NCBI RefSeq assembly: GCF_008728515.1
Contig: NC_044978.1
Location: forward strand, 4,111,771 to 4,175,770
Direction: 5' to 3'
Origin: Papio anubis
Taxonomy: Eukaryota; Chordata; Mammalia; Primates; Cercopithecidae
DNA length: 64,000 bases
In this document: positions 37,541 to 49,266 of the stretch, one piece after another
How positions within the stretch are numbered: the first letter of the stretch is position 1
How the letters are laid out: each line of letters starts with the position of its first letter
Program-made: the position numbers and the translations under genes
The notes under the pieces: model-generated
Database searches by the model: none
What the model was told of the DNA's origin: nothing
Seen by the model: the letters and a program-made list of their open reading frames with translations, nothing else

Positions 37541-38230
37541 GCACCCCCTCCACCAGACAGAAAAGAGAGCTTTCATAGCTCTTTGATAACCAGTCACACA
37601 AAGGGTGTCATTTTAGACCAGTTAGTGACTAACACACAAATTCCCTCCAATACAGAGTACTTTGCTAACAAAAAACTTCCTCAGGGAACTATGTATTCCA
37701 ATGAAGATTTGAGACAGACAATTGTATATTCTGAAGAATCTAACACAACCATGTCATATACACAAAAAATCACTAATCCACTACCAGCAACTTCCAGCAC
37801 GGATCCTGCACCATTCACTAACATCAACACCCCAGTTCTACAAGAGGACTACAGGCAAGATTCTCAAACGCGGAGGATTTCTACCTTGAAACTAACCCAT
37901 AACAAGGATCTAGGAAGTAGCAGCCCCGTTAATACTCCACAGTTTTCCAAATCTGTTGAAGTACCATCATTTCTCAAAAGGCCCTGCTCACTGACCCCTA
38001 ATCCAGTGCCTGAGACACACACAGCATTTCTTTCCATACAGATAGCTCCCCTTTCAGGACAGGATCCTGAAAGCCACAAACGGCTACCTGAGCTTTCTCC
38101 AGAGACTGCAAAGATACCTCTTCAGCAAGAGAGACAAAAATCTGCAGTTGCAGTGGCCTCTCAGTCCTCAGGCTGCAGGGTGGTACCTTACGCTTCTCAG
38201 TCTCTTCGTATTAATACATGTGTGTTGTAG
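37541..38230 (+). CDS. SORBS2: SORBS2 candidate alternative terminal exon (229 codons plus stop)
   Basis: A pyrimidine-rich acceptor ending AATCCAG opens a frame that is exactly in phase with the preceding SORBS2 exon and stays open for 229 codons to TAG at 38228-38230. The stretch starts Ala-Pro-Pro-Pro-Pro-Asp-Arg-Lys and is rich in Ser, Thr, Pro and Gln; it looks disordered and has no domain I recognise. I see no convincing in-frame GTRAGT-type donor before the stop, so I read it as a last exon. Joined to the upstream exons it would give a protein of about 314 residues (283 without the 93-nt cassette) lacking the sorbin core and SH3 domains. An AATAAA at 39047 is the first canonical poly(A) signal I noticed downstream, but it lies in a MIR. 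An unseen weak internal donor would make it a cassette instead. The length of the open frame and the phase match argue against chance; transcript evidence is not available to me. Confidence 0.72.
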   Translation, partial: APPPPDRKESFHSSLITSHTKGVILDQLVTNTQIPSNTEYFANKKLPQGTMYSNEDLRQTIVYSEESNTTMSYTQKITNPLPATSSTDPAPFTNINTPVLQEDYRQDSQTRRISTLKLTHNKDLGSSSPVNTPQFSKSVEVPSFLKRPCSLTPNPVPETHTAFLSIQIAPLSGQDPESHKRLPELSPETAKIPLQQERQKSAVAVASQSSGCRVVPYASQSLRINTCVL

Positions 38231-38864
38231 AGACCCTAACTCCTTTGGTTTGGGCTTCTTATATGACCTAATGCTTTCTTAGTTTCCAAGCAGGAGGGGA
38301 AAGGAGAAAGAAACCATTTTCAAATTTAAAACCCTACTAAATTCATCAGCAAATGTCTAGGTATTTTTAAATGTAAATATGCATATACAGATCTTTCATC
38401 CAGAAATCATGTTCTAAAATTTTTTTTCTTCTAGATATTTATGGAAAATCATTGAGGGCTCAGTTATTTAAGACACTGCAAACTACTTCAGGACTTAAAG
38501 CATGTTTAGGTTTCAAAGAAATATTTTTCATATGAGACCTTTTCGCACTTAGATTTACTTTATTTACATGTGTAAAATCTCTTCAAATAATTGTCAATTA
38601 TAATTTGCTTTGGCAGGGAACGGTTATCTTAATTTTAAGCAGTGTCTATTTCTTTGCAACCCAATATTCATTTTCACTAAAACTTAATCAGTTTATCGTT
38701 TCAGAAAGTATATTAGCCAACTTTTATTATCCAGACTTGCAGGAAGTAAATCTTTCTTTCCATATATGTAGAATTCTCTCATAGCATCCTTCTGCTTACG
38801 TGTATTAGTCTGTCAGCAGGAGAAATGTGCTTCTCTTTTTGACTTCTCCATAAAACAATGTAGT

Positions 38865-39066
38865 GCTAAGAGCATAAACTTTAAGGGTAAACTGTAGAAT
38901 TTAATCCAGGCATCACTATGTGATGAGACATTCATCTAAACTTTCCTGTGAGTCCGAACAAAGAAATGAGAATACTAATTAATCCTTAATTCATAGGTTA
39001 TGATAAGACTAGGGAATTACCATAGACTAGGCTAGAGCAAGCACTCAATAAATGATAGCTGTTAGT
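38865..39066 (+). mobile_element. MIR
   Basis: Sense MIR: AAGAGCATAAACTTTAAGGG...GAGCAAGCACTCAATAAATGATAGCTGTTA. Confidence 0.65.
39047..39052 (+). terminator. AATAAA, possible poly(A) signal for the short SORBS2 form
   Basis: This is the first canonical AATAAA I noticed after the stop at 38230, about 820 nt downstream. It is the normal tail motif of a sense MIR element, so it may be coincidental. Confidence 0.25.
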
Positions 39067-39454
39067 AAAAGATAAAATAGTAGCAGCAACAGCAGCAGTG
39101 TTAATATTGAAAACACTGGTGTCTAAGTAAATAATTTGTATAATACTCCTTTTTGCATCTGTTATTAAAGATCATCCAAAACATATCCTTGAGGAGATAT
39201 ATTTTTAAACTGTGCAGAAAATCTCCAAAAGATAACTAACTGACACCAAGATCCCCCCACCCACTCAAAAAGCAGAAGAGCCTTAAACAGAAATGATTAA
39301 AAGGACAAACTGGTGTTATCATACCTCTACTCAAATATCTTCTCCATCAGCTAATCGAGATGTGCAAAATTCATTCAGTAGAGCGATTTCTTTTAATTAA
39401 GGTAATAGCTTCTGAAAGCACCTGTGAAATCAGATGATAATGATAATAACAACA

Positions 39455-39690
39455 TTAGTAGCAGTTAACAGATATTAAGGGTTTACTCTATGCAGACACT
39501 GTTCCAGCTTGTTTATGTTTATTAATGATTTCCACAATCCCAAGGAGTAGGTATTACTACTATCCTTATTTTATGGCTAAGGAAACTGAGGCACGAAGTT
39601 GCTCCCCAGGGGTCATGCAGCTGGCACAAGGCAGAACCAGGATGCACACCCTGGCAGACTGGCTGCAGGGCCGCCACTCTGAAAGAGTGC
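39455..39690 (-). mobile_element. MIR
   Basis: Antisense MIR: CAGACACTGTTCCAGCTTG, CACAATCCCAAGGAGTAGGT, TTTTATGGCTAAGGAAACTGAGGCACGAAGTTGC, CATGCAGCTGGCACAAGGCAG. Confidence 0.88.
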
Positions 39691-40109
39691 TACTTCTCCT
39701 TGCAAAATAGTTACTTACCAGTGACAAGGAGACACGGCGCCATGACGGTGGAAGCTAAGGCAGGTGCGTCTTGATCAGGTTCAGGAGTCCAGGAAGATCT
39801 GAGGGAGCAAAATCCTTGGGCGACTGTACAGACAGGCCTGTGCCAGTGTCAGTGAGCGGGCTCGCCAGTGTCCCAGGATGGGCATGCCAGGAAGCAGGTG
39901 TAGGAGAAGTCATAGGAACACATGTCAGTCACTGGACTCATCCAACATGGTTTGCTTCTTCAGAATGGTTTTGTGATGTTTGAAAACAAGCTGATACTTT
40001 TCATTTTGCATGGTTTTATCCAGGCTGAGCAGAGACGGTTGGTTTGATTATATAATCCCCAGGGTATCGGCACCATCCAAAAGTTAAGATTTGAGATCCT
40101 GTCACTGCT

Positions 40110-41260
40110 ATTTATTCAACAAATATTTATTGGGTGCCTAACCTATGTCCAGTCTGTTCTAGTGACAGAGTTGGATTTGAAACCATTCCTGCTTAAAATT
40201 TGTCTGTGTGTGGCAGGAGGAGCAAACATTAATAAGAACTTGAGTAAATTACATATATTAGAAGATTATGGAAATTGAGTTATGCCATGCAAAGCTGAGT
40301 TGTGGAGACCAGATATCATGTCAGGTATGGTAACTCAATCAATAGACCTCACTGAAAAGACAGAACAGCTTTGAAGGGCGAAGAATATTCCAGGCAGAGG
40401 GAATGTCTTATGTAAAGGCTTTGAGGTTGATCACTCTGGGGCTGTGGGAGGACCAGAAGGAAGCCTGAGGGAGGGAGAGGAAGTAAGTGAGGTGAGAGTG
40501 ATAGGAAGTGAAGTCAGAGGTAAGAAAGACCCGACGACGGGAGGCCTTGTGAGCCATTGCAAGGATTTTGACATTTACTCTCAATAATAATGGAGGCCAC
40601 TGGAGGTTGTTGAGGCTGCCACCATTATTATTTCCGTTATATTTTAACCAAATCATTCTGGCAACTCAGTGAAAAACGTACCATAGTGGGGCAAGGAGGA
40701 GATCAGGCAAACCAGTTAGGTAATTACTGCAGTTCTTTAGGTGAGAAATGATGGGGGCTCAAAGCAGGGGGCAGCAGAGGAGGTGGTGAGAAATCAGACT
40801 CTGAGAATGTATTTTGAAAGTCAAGCAAACAGGACTTCCTGGCAGATTGCATGTGGGATGTGAGGAAGAGAAAAGTCAAGGTTGACTCTAACTGGAAGAT
40901 AGCGTTGCCTTCAGCTGAGACTGGACAGCTGTGGGTGGAGCAGGTTGGTGGAAACTTCAAAGGTTCCATTTGGGAAACAGGAAGTTTGAGGCATTTCTTA
41001 GACACCCACATGAAGTGGTCAAGTAAGCATTTGGATGTGAGAACCTGTACCTCCCGGGGAAAGGTCCTGGTTGGAGATATGAGCCATTGGCTTGTCGATG
41101 GGTTTTGTGGCCATGAGACAGAGTGAGATCACCAGGGGGGTGGACAGAGAAAAGGGGAGGACCAAGAGTTGAGCCTGAGTGAATCTCAGCATTAAGAGGA
41201 AGAAGCAGCCCAGGAGACTGAAAGCAGCGTCCTCTAAGGGAAGAGGAAATCCGGGAAAAT
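40110..41260 (-). mobile_element. Long L2 LINE relic
   Basis: Collinear with antisense L2: TTCAACAAATATTTATTGGGTGCC at the start, TATTCCAGGCAGAGGGAATG, GGCCTTGTGAGCCATTGCAAGGATTTTGACATTTACTCT, GATCACTCTGG-like and TTACTGCAGTTCTTTAGGTGAGAAATGATGG. No intact reading frame. Purine-rich strand bias explains the ORFs seen in it. Confidence 0.75.
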
Positions 41261-41481
41261 GTGGCATCCTAAAAGCCATGCGAGGAAAATGTGTGGAAAG
41301 CAAAGGATGGTTCACTGCACAAATGCTGTTGATAAGACAGGGTTGAAATGAAATCTGAAAACTTACCATTGATTCCATGGTGAGGAAGGAGGCTTTCCTG
41401 GAGTGGGTATGAGACAGACCGGGAAGAGAGTGGTTGGGCAGTCAGCTCTTTCAAGATCTTATTAACATAAATCCATTCATC

Positions 41482-41768
41482 GGCCGGGCGCGGTGGCTCA
41501 CGCCTGTAATCCCAGCACTTTGGGAGGCCGAGGCGGGCAGATCACAAGGTCAGGAGATCGAGACCACGGTGAAACCCCGTCTCTACTAAAAATACAAAAA
41601 ATTAGCCGGGCGTGGTGGCGGGTGCCTGTAGTCCCAGCTACTTGGGAGGCTGAGGCAGGAGAATGGCAGGAACCCGGGAGGCGGAGCTTGCAGTGAGCGG
41701 AGATCGTGCCACTGCCCTCCAGCTAGGGGGAGAGAGCGAGACTCCGTCTCAAAAAAAAAAAAAAAAAA
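41482..41768 (+). mobile_element. AluY with 12-nt deletion (AluYR-like)
   Basis: Close to the AluY consensus (GGCCGGGCGCGGTGGCTCAC). It lacks 12 nt where GAGACCATCCTGGCTAACACGG is usual and reads GAGACCACGG. CATTCATC flanks both ends (41474-41481 and 41771-41778). It is the youngest-looking Alu in the window. Confidence 0.92.
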
Positions 41769-42110
41769 TTCATTCATCTAGTTATTCACCCTCCCGAGCA
41801 GCAGTTTTCTCATCTATAGAACTGCTGGGAGGTTTGAGTAAGGCATATAAGGATCTTGGCATGGTGCCTGCTTCATAGTAATTCCTAAACCTACAGTAGC
41901 TGTCATCATGATTAAATAATATTTTTCCAAATTATGCATCTGATTGGGAAAAATAAATATATTATTTTCAACAATACTTCTTTTTTTTTTTTTTTTACTG
42001 GTGGGTAAAAGTTTGTTTCAACAGACTTGCAGTTTGTTCCAACATAGTGTGGCCTCTTTCCTCAGGCTTTGTGAAAAAGGTAGCATGAAGCTGTTGCAGT
42101 TTTTATTCTC

Positions 42111-42535
42111 TGTTTAAAATTTTGGCAAGAACATTTAACATGAGATCTGCCTTCTTAAGAAATTTGCAAGTGTGCAGTGCAGTGTTGTTAACTGTAGGCA
42201 CCATGCTGTGCAAAGCAGATCTCTAGAATGTGTGCACCTTGCATAACTAAAACTTCATGCCCACTGAGTAGCAACTCATTCCCCCCTGCCCCCAACCCCT
42301 GCCAACCACCACTCTACTCTCTGCTCATATATTTATCCTTCTGAGACTGGCTTTCTCTTGGTATAACGTCCTCCAGGTTGCTCCATGTTACAGCATGTGG
42401 CAGGATATCCATCTTTTTTAAGGCTGAATAGTATTCTAGTGGGTGCATACACCACATTTTCTTTATCTATTTATCCATCTGTGGACATTTGGTTTGTTTC
42501 TACGTCTTGATGATTGTTATATGCTGCACTTTTAA
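42111..42535 (-). mobile_element. L1M-type LINE 3' fragment
   Basis: Antisense L1: GAGATCTGCCTTCTTAAG, GCAGATCTCTAGAAT, CTTGCATAACTAAAACTTCATGCCCA, CCTCCAGGTTGCTCCATGTT, ACCACATTTTCTTTATCTATTTATCCATCTG. Confidence 0.85.
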
Positions 42536-43867
42536 GTCTCATTTTCATGTAATGATCTTTCACAATGGTGACCTTTCCAATTTAAACACTTGCACTCCAC
42601 ATTCTGGCAAGTCTTAGCCAATGCCAGGCGCTGTTATACACTGGGAGTCAGCCAAATATGTGCTCCATTATAAAGAATGAGGCTCCCAGGAATTACCAGG
42701 CCCAAGCAATAAAAGTACACCAAGATGTGAAAAGTACATTTCAGTGTTCCAGAAGTTTTATTTACATAGTTTTGTTATTATTAAAGCCTGATCATTAGTT
42801 TAAGAAGAAAACTACAGATCACTGTTAGAAATTCTCTTCATATTTGACAGTTTTTCATAATGTTTTCTAAATGGCATGTGCTTTAATTGTCCTCCTGCAA
42901 ACAGACCAGAAATGAGGCATGTTATCCTTCTGTTACTGTGTGACCAGATATCCTGTTGCTAAAAATGTCACATTGTTCTCAATGTCAAGTCAGTGAAGGT
43001 ATAAGCCAGACGCTTCGGAAAGCCAGCAAAAAGCTACACCCCCAAAGAGTTTCTCTGGCATCTGTGCTATGTTCTTTGTTTCAGCAAGATAAGCTTGTCC
43101 TGTCTGTTATGAAACAACATAATCAATCAATTGCCAAAGCCGCACCTTCACAGCTGCCACTGTACATATGCTGGGGACTCACAGGGGAACTGGCCTGCCC
43201 GTGGTGTAGAAGGGAGAGGAAACTCATTTCTCGTGCTCCATGAGATCAGTACGTAGATGCTAAGGAGGACGGAGTAATGCAGACACGTCGGCAGTGTGGG
43301 GTGATAGGGGCAGAACTGCAGAACGCACCTTCTGGAACATTCCTATCAACACCAGCCCCGATCATTGATGTCTGCCATTAGGATGGCTTCCTTTCTGGGA
43401 GCTTGTAATGCTGTTAGTTGATCAGGTCTTTGGCAGTTTCTCCATTTGATGTCTGTTCACGTGCATGCATATGTGTGCATTTAAATAATTGCACGTTAGA
43501 GAATATTTGGGAGGCCAACATGAGTTTACAAATAAAACATCCTCTTCAACATCTCCCGATAGATGGGCCTCCAGCCTCTTCTGAATACACTTAATGAAGA
43601 GCTCAGTTACGTTCCAAGGCAGCAATCCAGTGCTCGGCCATTTCTGAGATCGAATTATTGGAAAGAATTTCTAATACCGAGTCATGATCTGCCTTCCTTA
43701 ACTTCTGCATGGTTATCCACAGAGCAAAAGAGAGAGAATGTTCTTCCGCCTCCATCTGACAGTGTTCACGTGATCCTTCCCCTCCCTACCCTGCTACCGG
43801 CTTTGTGTAGAGCACTCCTGTTCCTTCCCAGTATTTTGATTTTTTTAAACATGATTCTCCTTTTTTT

Positions 43868-44075
43868 GAGAGCTATTACAACACACCAGGCACTGTGCTA
43901 AGCACTTTACATTGCCCCACGTAAAAATTAAAAGCGTGTTAATTTTTACAGGCTTTAAGAGATGGGTTTTATCCATGTCTGTATTTTACACATGAAGGAA
44001 CTGAGGCCAAGGGAATTAAACAACTTGCCTAAGTCTGTCTGACTCAAGATCCACAACTCAGCCACTAGCCTCTGC
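43868..44075 (-). mobile_element. MIR
   Basis: Antisense MIR: CACCAGGCACTGTGCTAAGCACTTTACAT and TATTTTACACATGAAGGAACTGAGGCC; contains a short insertion of AT-rich sequence. Confidence 0.85.
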
Positions 44076-44782
44076 TACCTCTATGCTCTCACACAAGCTG
44101 ATTCTGAAATCCCATATTTTGGTAATGCTCTTAAAATATGCCACTTCCCCAGATGCAAAACCATATTCCCAATCTGAACACCACAGAGTACAGTAGAAAT
44201 ATTTACTCCCCTGATTCAGATGCCACATGCTGTCAGTGTGCCCAATCTGTGTGACAATTTTAGATCACTTGTCGCCCAGGTCTTGGGTAGGGAGTATATG
44301 GCTAAAATAATTTTTATTATGAGGCTGTCAGACAGTCTCACATCATTACAATGCAGGCAATACAGCCAGGCCTTAGGGAAACGAGGCAATGACCAGGCAG
44401 CTACCCTCCGTCCTTCTCAGTCATAGGAACTGCATAGTTCCATCTCTTACTTTCTGCTCTGTTGTTACTTCAGGTTATCTGTGGGTTTCCATGACATTCT
44501 CTGACTCCTTGCGTTTGGGTACCTGATAGCTACCTGAGGGGCATTCAGTGTCATGTAATTCAAATAATTCCCAGAAGGGAGGCAGGGCCCCACTGGCCCA
44601 GCATAGTCCAGTCATTCCCTCTTCCTAATCAACTGTGGCCAGCAAAATGATGATCCGGCAACAGACACAGCTGCTGGCACGTCTCCTCATACGCCCAGGA
44701 CAGGCCATGAAAGAGGGGGGCACATTGTCCCAAAAGGATATGGGGATGGGAGGTAAAGACTGGTTTTTTAAAAACCCCTTCT

Positions 44783-44871
44783 GGCCAGGCATGGTGGCTC
44801 ACGCCTGTAATCCCAGCACTTTTGGAGGCCGAGAGCAAGACTCCGTTTAAAAAAAAAAAAAAAAAAAAAAA
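44783..44871 (+). mobile_element. Collapsed Alu (most of the body deleted)
   Basis: The Alu start up to GGAGGCCGAG is fused directly to the 3' end AGCAAGACTCCGTTT and a long A-tail; roughly 200 nt of body are missing. Confidence 0.9.
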
Positions 44872-45242
44872 CTCCCCTTCCTAGATATTTTTTTTCAAGA
44901 AAATTACTGTCAACCCCTTTGGAAAAAAGCCTGTCAGATTTCTTTGCTTGACATTTAATATATATCCCTTATGTTCCTTGAGAAATGAAGCCTAGAAGCC
45001 CAATGACTAAAGATGTTAAGAGGCAGATGTTAGGATCCTCGGCCACAGGGCCACATCAAGCCAACTGGAGCCTGAGGTGGAAGGAAATTCTGTGCTCCCT
45101 TCTACCTGTTTTTATATATTGTGAATGAACTTTTTCCTAGAATGTTTAAGTCATTAGAATTTTTTTTGAAAAGTTGAAACGCAGGTTTATTGACACTCAC
45201 ACATTATTTTAAGCTTAAATATTTTATTTAAAGCAAAATAAA

Positions 45243-45540
45243 CTTTTTTTAAAAATTTGAGACAGAGTCTTGCTGTGTCACCCAAGCCAGAGTGCAGTGG
45301 TGTGATCTTGGCCCACTGCAACCTCCACCTCCCAGTTTCAAGCAATTCTCATGCTTCAGCCTCCCAAGTAACTGGGATTCTAGGTGCCTGCCATCACACC
45401 TGGCTAATTTTTGTATTTTTAGTAGAGACAGGGTTTCACCATGTTGGCCAGGCTGGTCTCGAACTCCTGACCTCAGGTGATCCGCCCGCCTCAGCCTCCC
45501 AAAGTTCTGGGATTACAGGTGTGAGCCACTGCACTTGCCC
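45243..45540 (-). mobile_element. Antisense AluS-type SINE
   Basis: GAGACAGAGTCTTGCTGTGTC to GAGCCACTGCACTTGCCC. Confidence 0.92.
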
Positions 45541-47035
45541 TATTATGTGTTTACTTCACCTTAAATTAATTAAAAGTGATTTAAGATTGCCATCAGTTAA
45601 TTAGAAATTGTCAAACATGTCTATTCTCTCAACTAAAACTGAAATAAGCAAACATGTAGATTTTGAAAATATTATTGATGAGTTTTCTTGCGTTAAAAAC
45701 TCCAGATCCATTTTTTTTTCTCTTTTCCTATGGCTTGGCATACACTGGTCTTTATTTATATTTTTGACATTTTTGTTCAGTATGGGGTATATTTTCTTTT
45801 TTGCATTGATCTTGATTTTCTTTCAAAGATTGCATTGAAACAGAATTTATCTCGATTACTTAGTTTTTGTCACTCTTTAAATTTTGCGCCCCAATAAGCA
45901 CTTTACTCTCCTCTCCGTAGGCCTGGCCATGCACTCCTTCATATCCTCGCTTCACACCTACCCTCTTTCTCCTCCAGCTTCCACATCTGCTGCGTCAGCA
46001 AGTGATGGCCTAGGGGCTTGTAACTATAGATGTGTTGTCACTGAGCTTGTGAGCAAACTAAAAATCGTATTACCCATGACTGCGGTGGTTTTAGAGACAG
46101 TAAGCTTTCATTTTCAGCCTGTTTCAAAGCAAAGGATATGGGTAAATGACGCCCGCCTTGAGGGGGAACAGGACTTCCACGTTCTGCCATCTGTCCCATC
46201 ATTCCCTGGCATCCAGCATGGGCTTGGTTTGCACATCCTGGATAGTTTCCTGGCCCATGATGGGCACTTGAGTTTGCAATGCCTTCATCCAACTCAATAC
46301 GCTTTCTCCACTGCTGAAGCTCACCTTCCCTTGAATCTCCATGCCCCTTCATTCCTCAGGAGCTCCAGTGTCGATTGGTGATCACTCTCATCCACAGGCT
46401 CTCCTTAGCATTCTGGGTTGGAGTCATTTGGATGAAGAAGCTCAGTGCTAGTTTGAGTAAGCAGGTGCTCTCTCTTGGTGTATGAAGCATAGGTTTAAGT
46501 ACTGTCCCTGTCCTTTGCAGAAGACCAGGCAGCCCCTGACTGCTAGCTGGTGTTTCTCCTTACCCCGTTCCTGCTGGCTCAAGGGTGGGGAAAAGAAAAA
46601 ACAATTTATACTCACAAAAAGTTGGTGACCTTTGATCCCTATTCAAACACCTCAGTCTTCCACGGTCTTGAAAAGGAGAACCCAAAACAGTGGGGTGATT
46701 TTCTGCGTCATCTACTTGCCACTCACGAAGTAAGGAAAAAAATGTGCTTGTTTTAAGCCAGTTTTCCCTATTTTTCAGGGTAGTCCAGATGGGGAAAATA
46801 CCGCCTTCTTCCCCTTCATACCTTTCCAGCTGCTCTTCTGATTTTCCTCAGGAGAAACACGTGTCTCATGGTCTTTCTCTCCCCCCGGGTCTATAGAGTA
46901 TTCCATTCATGTGGAGATTGGGGTCTTGTCAAAGCTTTTTTGTGGGTGACCAGTACGACTGTTGAATTATTGAGTTCTATCTGTAGAAATGTAAGTGTGA
47001 TGTGACTCACCACGAGGCATTTCATGCCTTACACT

Positions 47036-47106
47036 CACAAACACACACACACACATACACACACGTGCACACACACACACGCACACGCACACATACACAC
47101 ACGTGC
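47036..47106. repeat. (CA)n microsatellite
   Basis: CA dinucleotides with TACA, GTGCA and GCA interruptions. Open frames across it are artefacts of the repeat. Confidence 0.95.
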
Positions 47107-48516
47107 ATTAAAAGACTCAAAACCAGGAACATGTCAGGAGGTGGTGAAAGAAATTCAAAAGGTGGAATAATTTTGTTTTCTGTGGACATTCTATTTGGAA
47201 GAACAATTGAATGGATAAGGGCCATCCCCAGACACAATGCTATGCAAACTACTGATCTTATTACCCATGACAATGGTGATTTTAGAAAGAAGACGCTTTA
47301 GCTTTTGACATGTTTCGAGTCATAGGATATGGACAAGTCAATCCAACAGGAGTTAAAGTCATTAGATTTATTTTCTTTTAATTTGAAAGGGAAAAGTCTT
47401 ATGAGCAAATAACTCAAATCCTTTTGTATGATTTGTATTATTTCATAGTTTTCATTTGGCATAAATAAAACTAAAAAGAGATTCATATTATGTGGAAGCA
47501 TCCTTAGTAAAGCTGCATTATTAGGGGAAATTTCATTGACGCTATCCAAAAACTGCTTTATACTGAATTACATTCAGACTTATAGCAAAATTTTAATATA
47601 TTAAGTTAGAATTATGATAATTTCATAATATTATAGTTTTACCTCCAATAAGATTGCAATTACTATAAGCACTCAGTAATAAGGATGCATCCCTACCAAA
47701 ACATTTTAAGTTCTGGGTAACTAAGATTTCTGTCAGTTATTTCTAGAGATTTAAACAACCATAAACAGTAAAAAATATATATATATCTCACATTTAAAAT
47801 GACTCTGTTTGAACAAGAAAAAATCATATTAAGTAAGATTAGGACAAGAAAATCTGTCTTTTTATCCAAGGTTGGGGTTTCTTAACCCGTTAGATTAAGG
47901 ATATGTTTAGAGTGTCTCTCTCCCCGTGAAGTTTATGCAGAACTTTCTGTATGTATGAATTTGTGCATGTCCCTAAAAGAAGGATCAGTCACTTTCATCA
48001 GATTTCTAAGGGATCTATGATTCAGAGAGACCTTTTTATATGATGGATTTTTAAAAAGTATTCAAGTAAAAGTCTGAGAAAAAAAGTATTGTAACTTTTT
48101 TTATCATGCTAACAACGCGCATGACATCAGCCATTATGAAAATTGCGGCCGCCAAAGAACACCAAATTGTACTCCTTAAACATTTACTAGGCAATATTTC
48201 TAAGTGTAAATGGTTCTCCTTCATTCATTTCCCATCTTTGTATTAGTATCTCACAATACCTCTGGCCATCTATCTTCAAACCATTTCCTCCCCCAAACAT
48301 CCCCTCCAAAAAAAATACTTATTCTGAAAGGTAGAAAAAATAAGTAAGAAAACTTGCTTCGGAGTTTTATTCACTTATGTTGAATTCAGTGCTTATCATC
48401 CTGTTTGTCATGTGCGGTCAGACGTCATCAAGGCTACCACAGGTGGTTGTAAAATTTCAAACGGTCATCTCTCTTCTTCCTACAGAGCATCCCTTCGCTA
48501 TGATTAGCCTCTTGGG

Positions 48517-48526
48517 CTATATATAG
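48517..48526. promoter_or_regulatory. MEF2-type site CTATATATAG
   Basis: Exact match to the MEF2 consensus YTAWWWWTAR, palindromic, inside an intron of a gene strongly expressed in muscle and heart. A 10-bp match alone is weak evidence. Confidence 0.25.
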
Positions 48527-49266
48527 GCTTGGAGCTGTTAAATCTTTTGTTTTTCCTTCAGTTTCTTTCTCCTTTACCTAAGATTTAGTGCCAACCACAG
48601 TTCTAACTAACTAGGGTGCGTTCTAACCATTATCGGTGGCTGGTTTTCATTTTCACACATGGTACCTCTGTTTGCATTGCTAGGATATTTTTAAAGTCCA
48701 ATTCTTTTCATATTTTGTAGTGAAATCAAAGAACAGATTTAATGAGTGGAAAGGAAATAAAATAGCGTTTCCATTCATCTTTTCCACTTAGTTGTGTTTA
48801 GTATTATCAGTATTTAGATTCATAAACCAGGAAAAAATAAGACAGATTTATGTTTTGGGGACATTTTGGCAAGGGGGAGGCAGTTATGCGATTAGATTTT
48901 TCTAGTGAAGGGCAAACCAGTTCTGCTGACCAATAGTCTGATATCTTATCATCGTCACAAATACAAAAACTAAAACTCCTGAGGAAACAGTTTCATTGTG
49001 CCAACATTCTCAAGCCCCTACCCAAAATTACATTGCAGTGCTGTGTGAAAGCCAGCCTTGTTTCCAAAACACACCGACTGGGTTCACTTTCTTCCTGTTT
49101 TCATGCTTTTTCTGCACTGTGTGGTTGGCACCTAATCCATCTGAATGTAACTCCTTAAAGTGCTTGCAAATAAAACCGATGCTTTGCCTTCTCTGCCAAA
49201 TTGCAAAAAAGAGGTACTTTTGTTAATTGGATAATTTATCTCTTATTATTTTTTCCTCATACTCAG

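Larger units (their letters stand above)
38231..49266 (+). other. SORBS2: SORBS2 intron, or 3' UTR of the short form then intron
   Basis: The first several hundred bases would be 3' UTR if exon 37541 is terminal. Further on lie two opposed MIR copies, a long antisense L2, a young AluY, an antisense L1M fragment, a MIR, a collapsed Alu, an antisense Alu, a CA repeat and a MEF2-like site. 47340-49000 is AT-rich with no named element apart from that site. Confidence 0.7.

Noticed and set aside
45884..46381. 165-codon open frame on the + strand
   Set aside because: Does not connect in phase with SORBS2 exons, no domain, and a - strand frame overlaps it; treated as chance.
47002..47301. Open frames rich in Thr-His or Cys-Val
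   Set aside because: They are translations of the CA/TG microsatellite.
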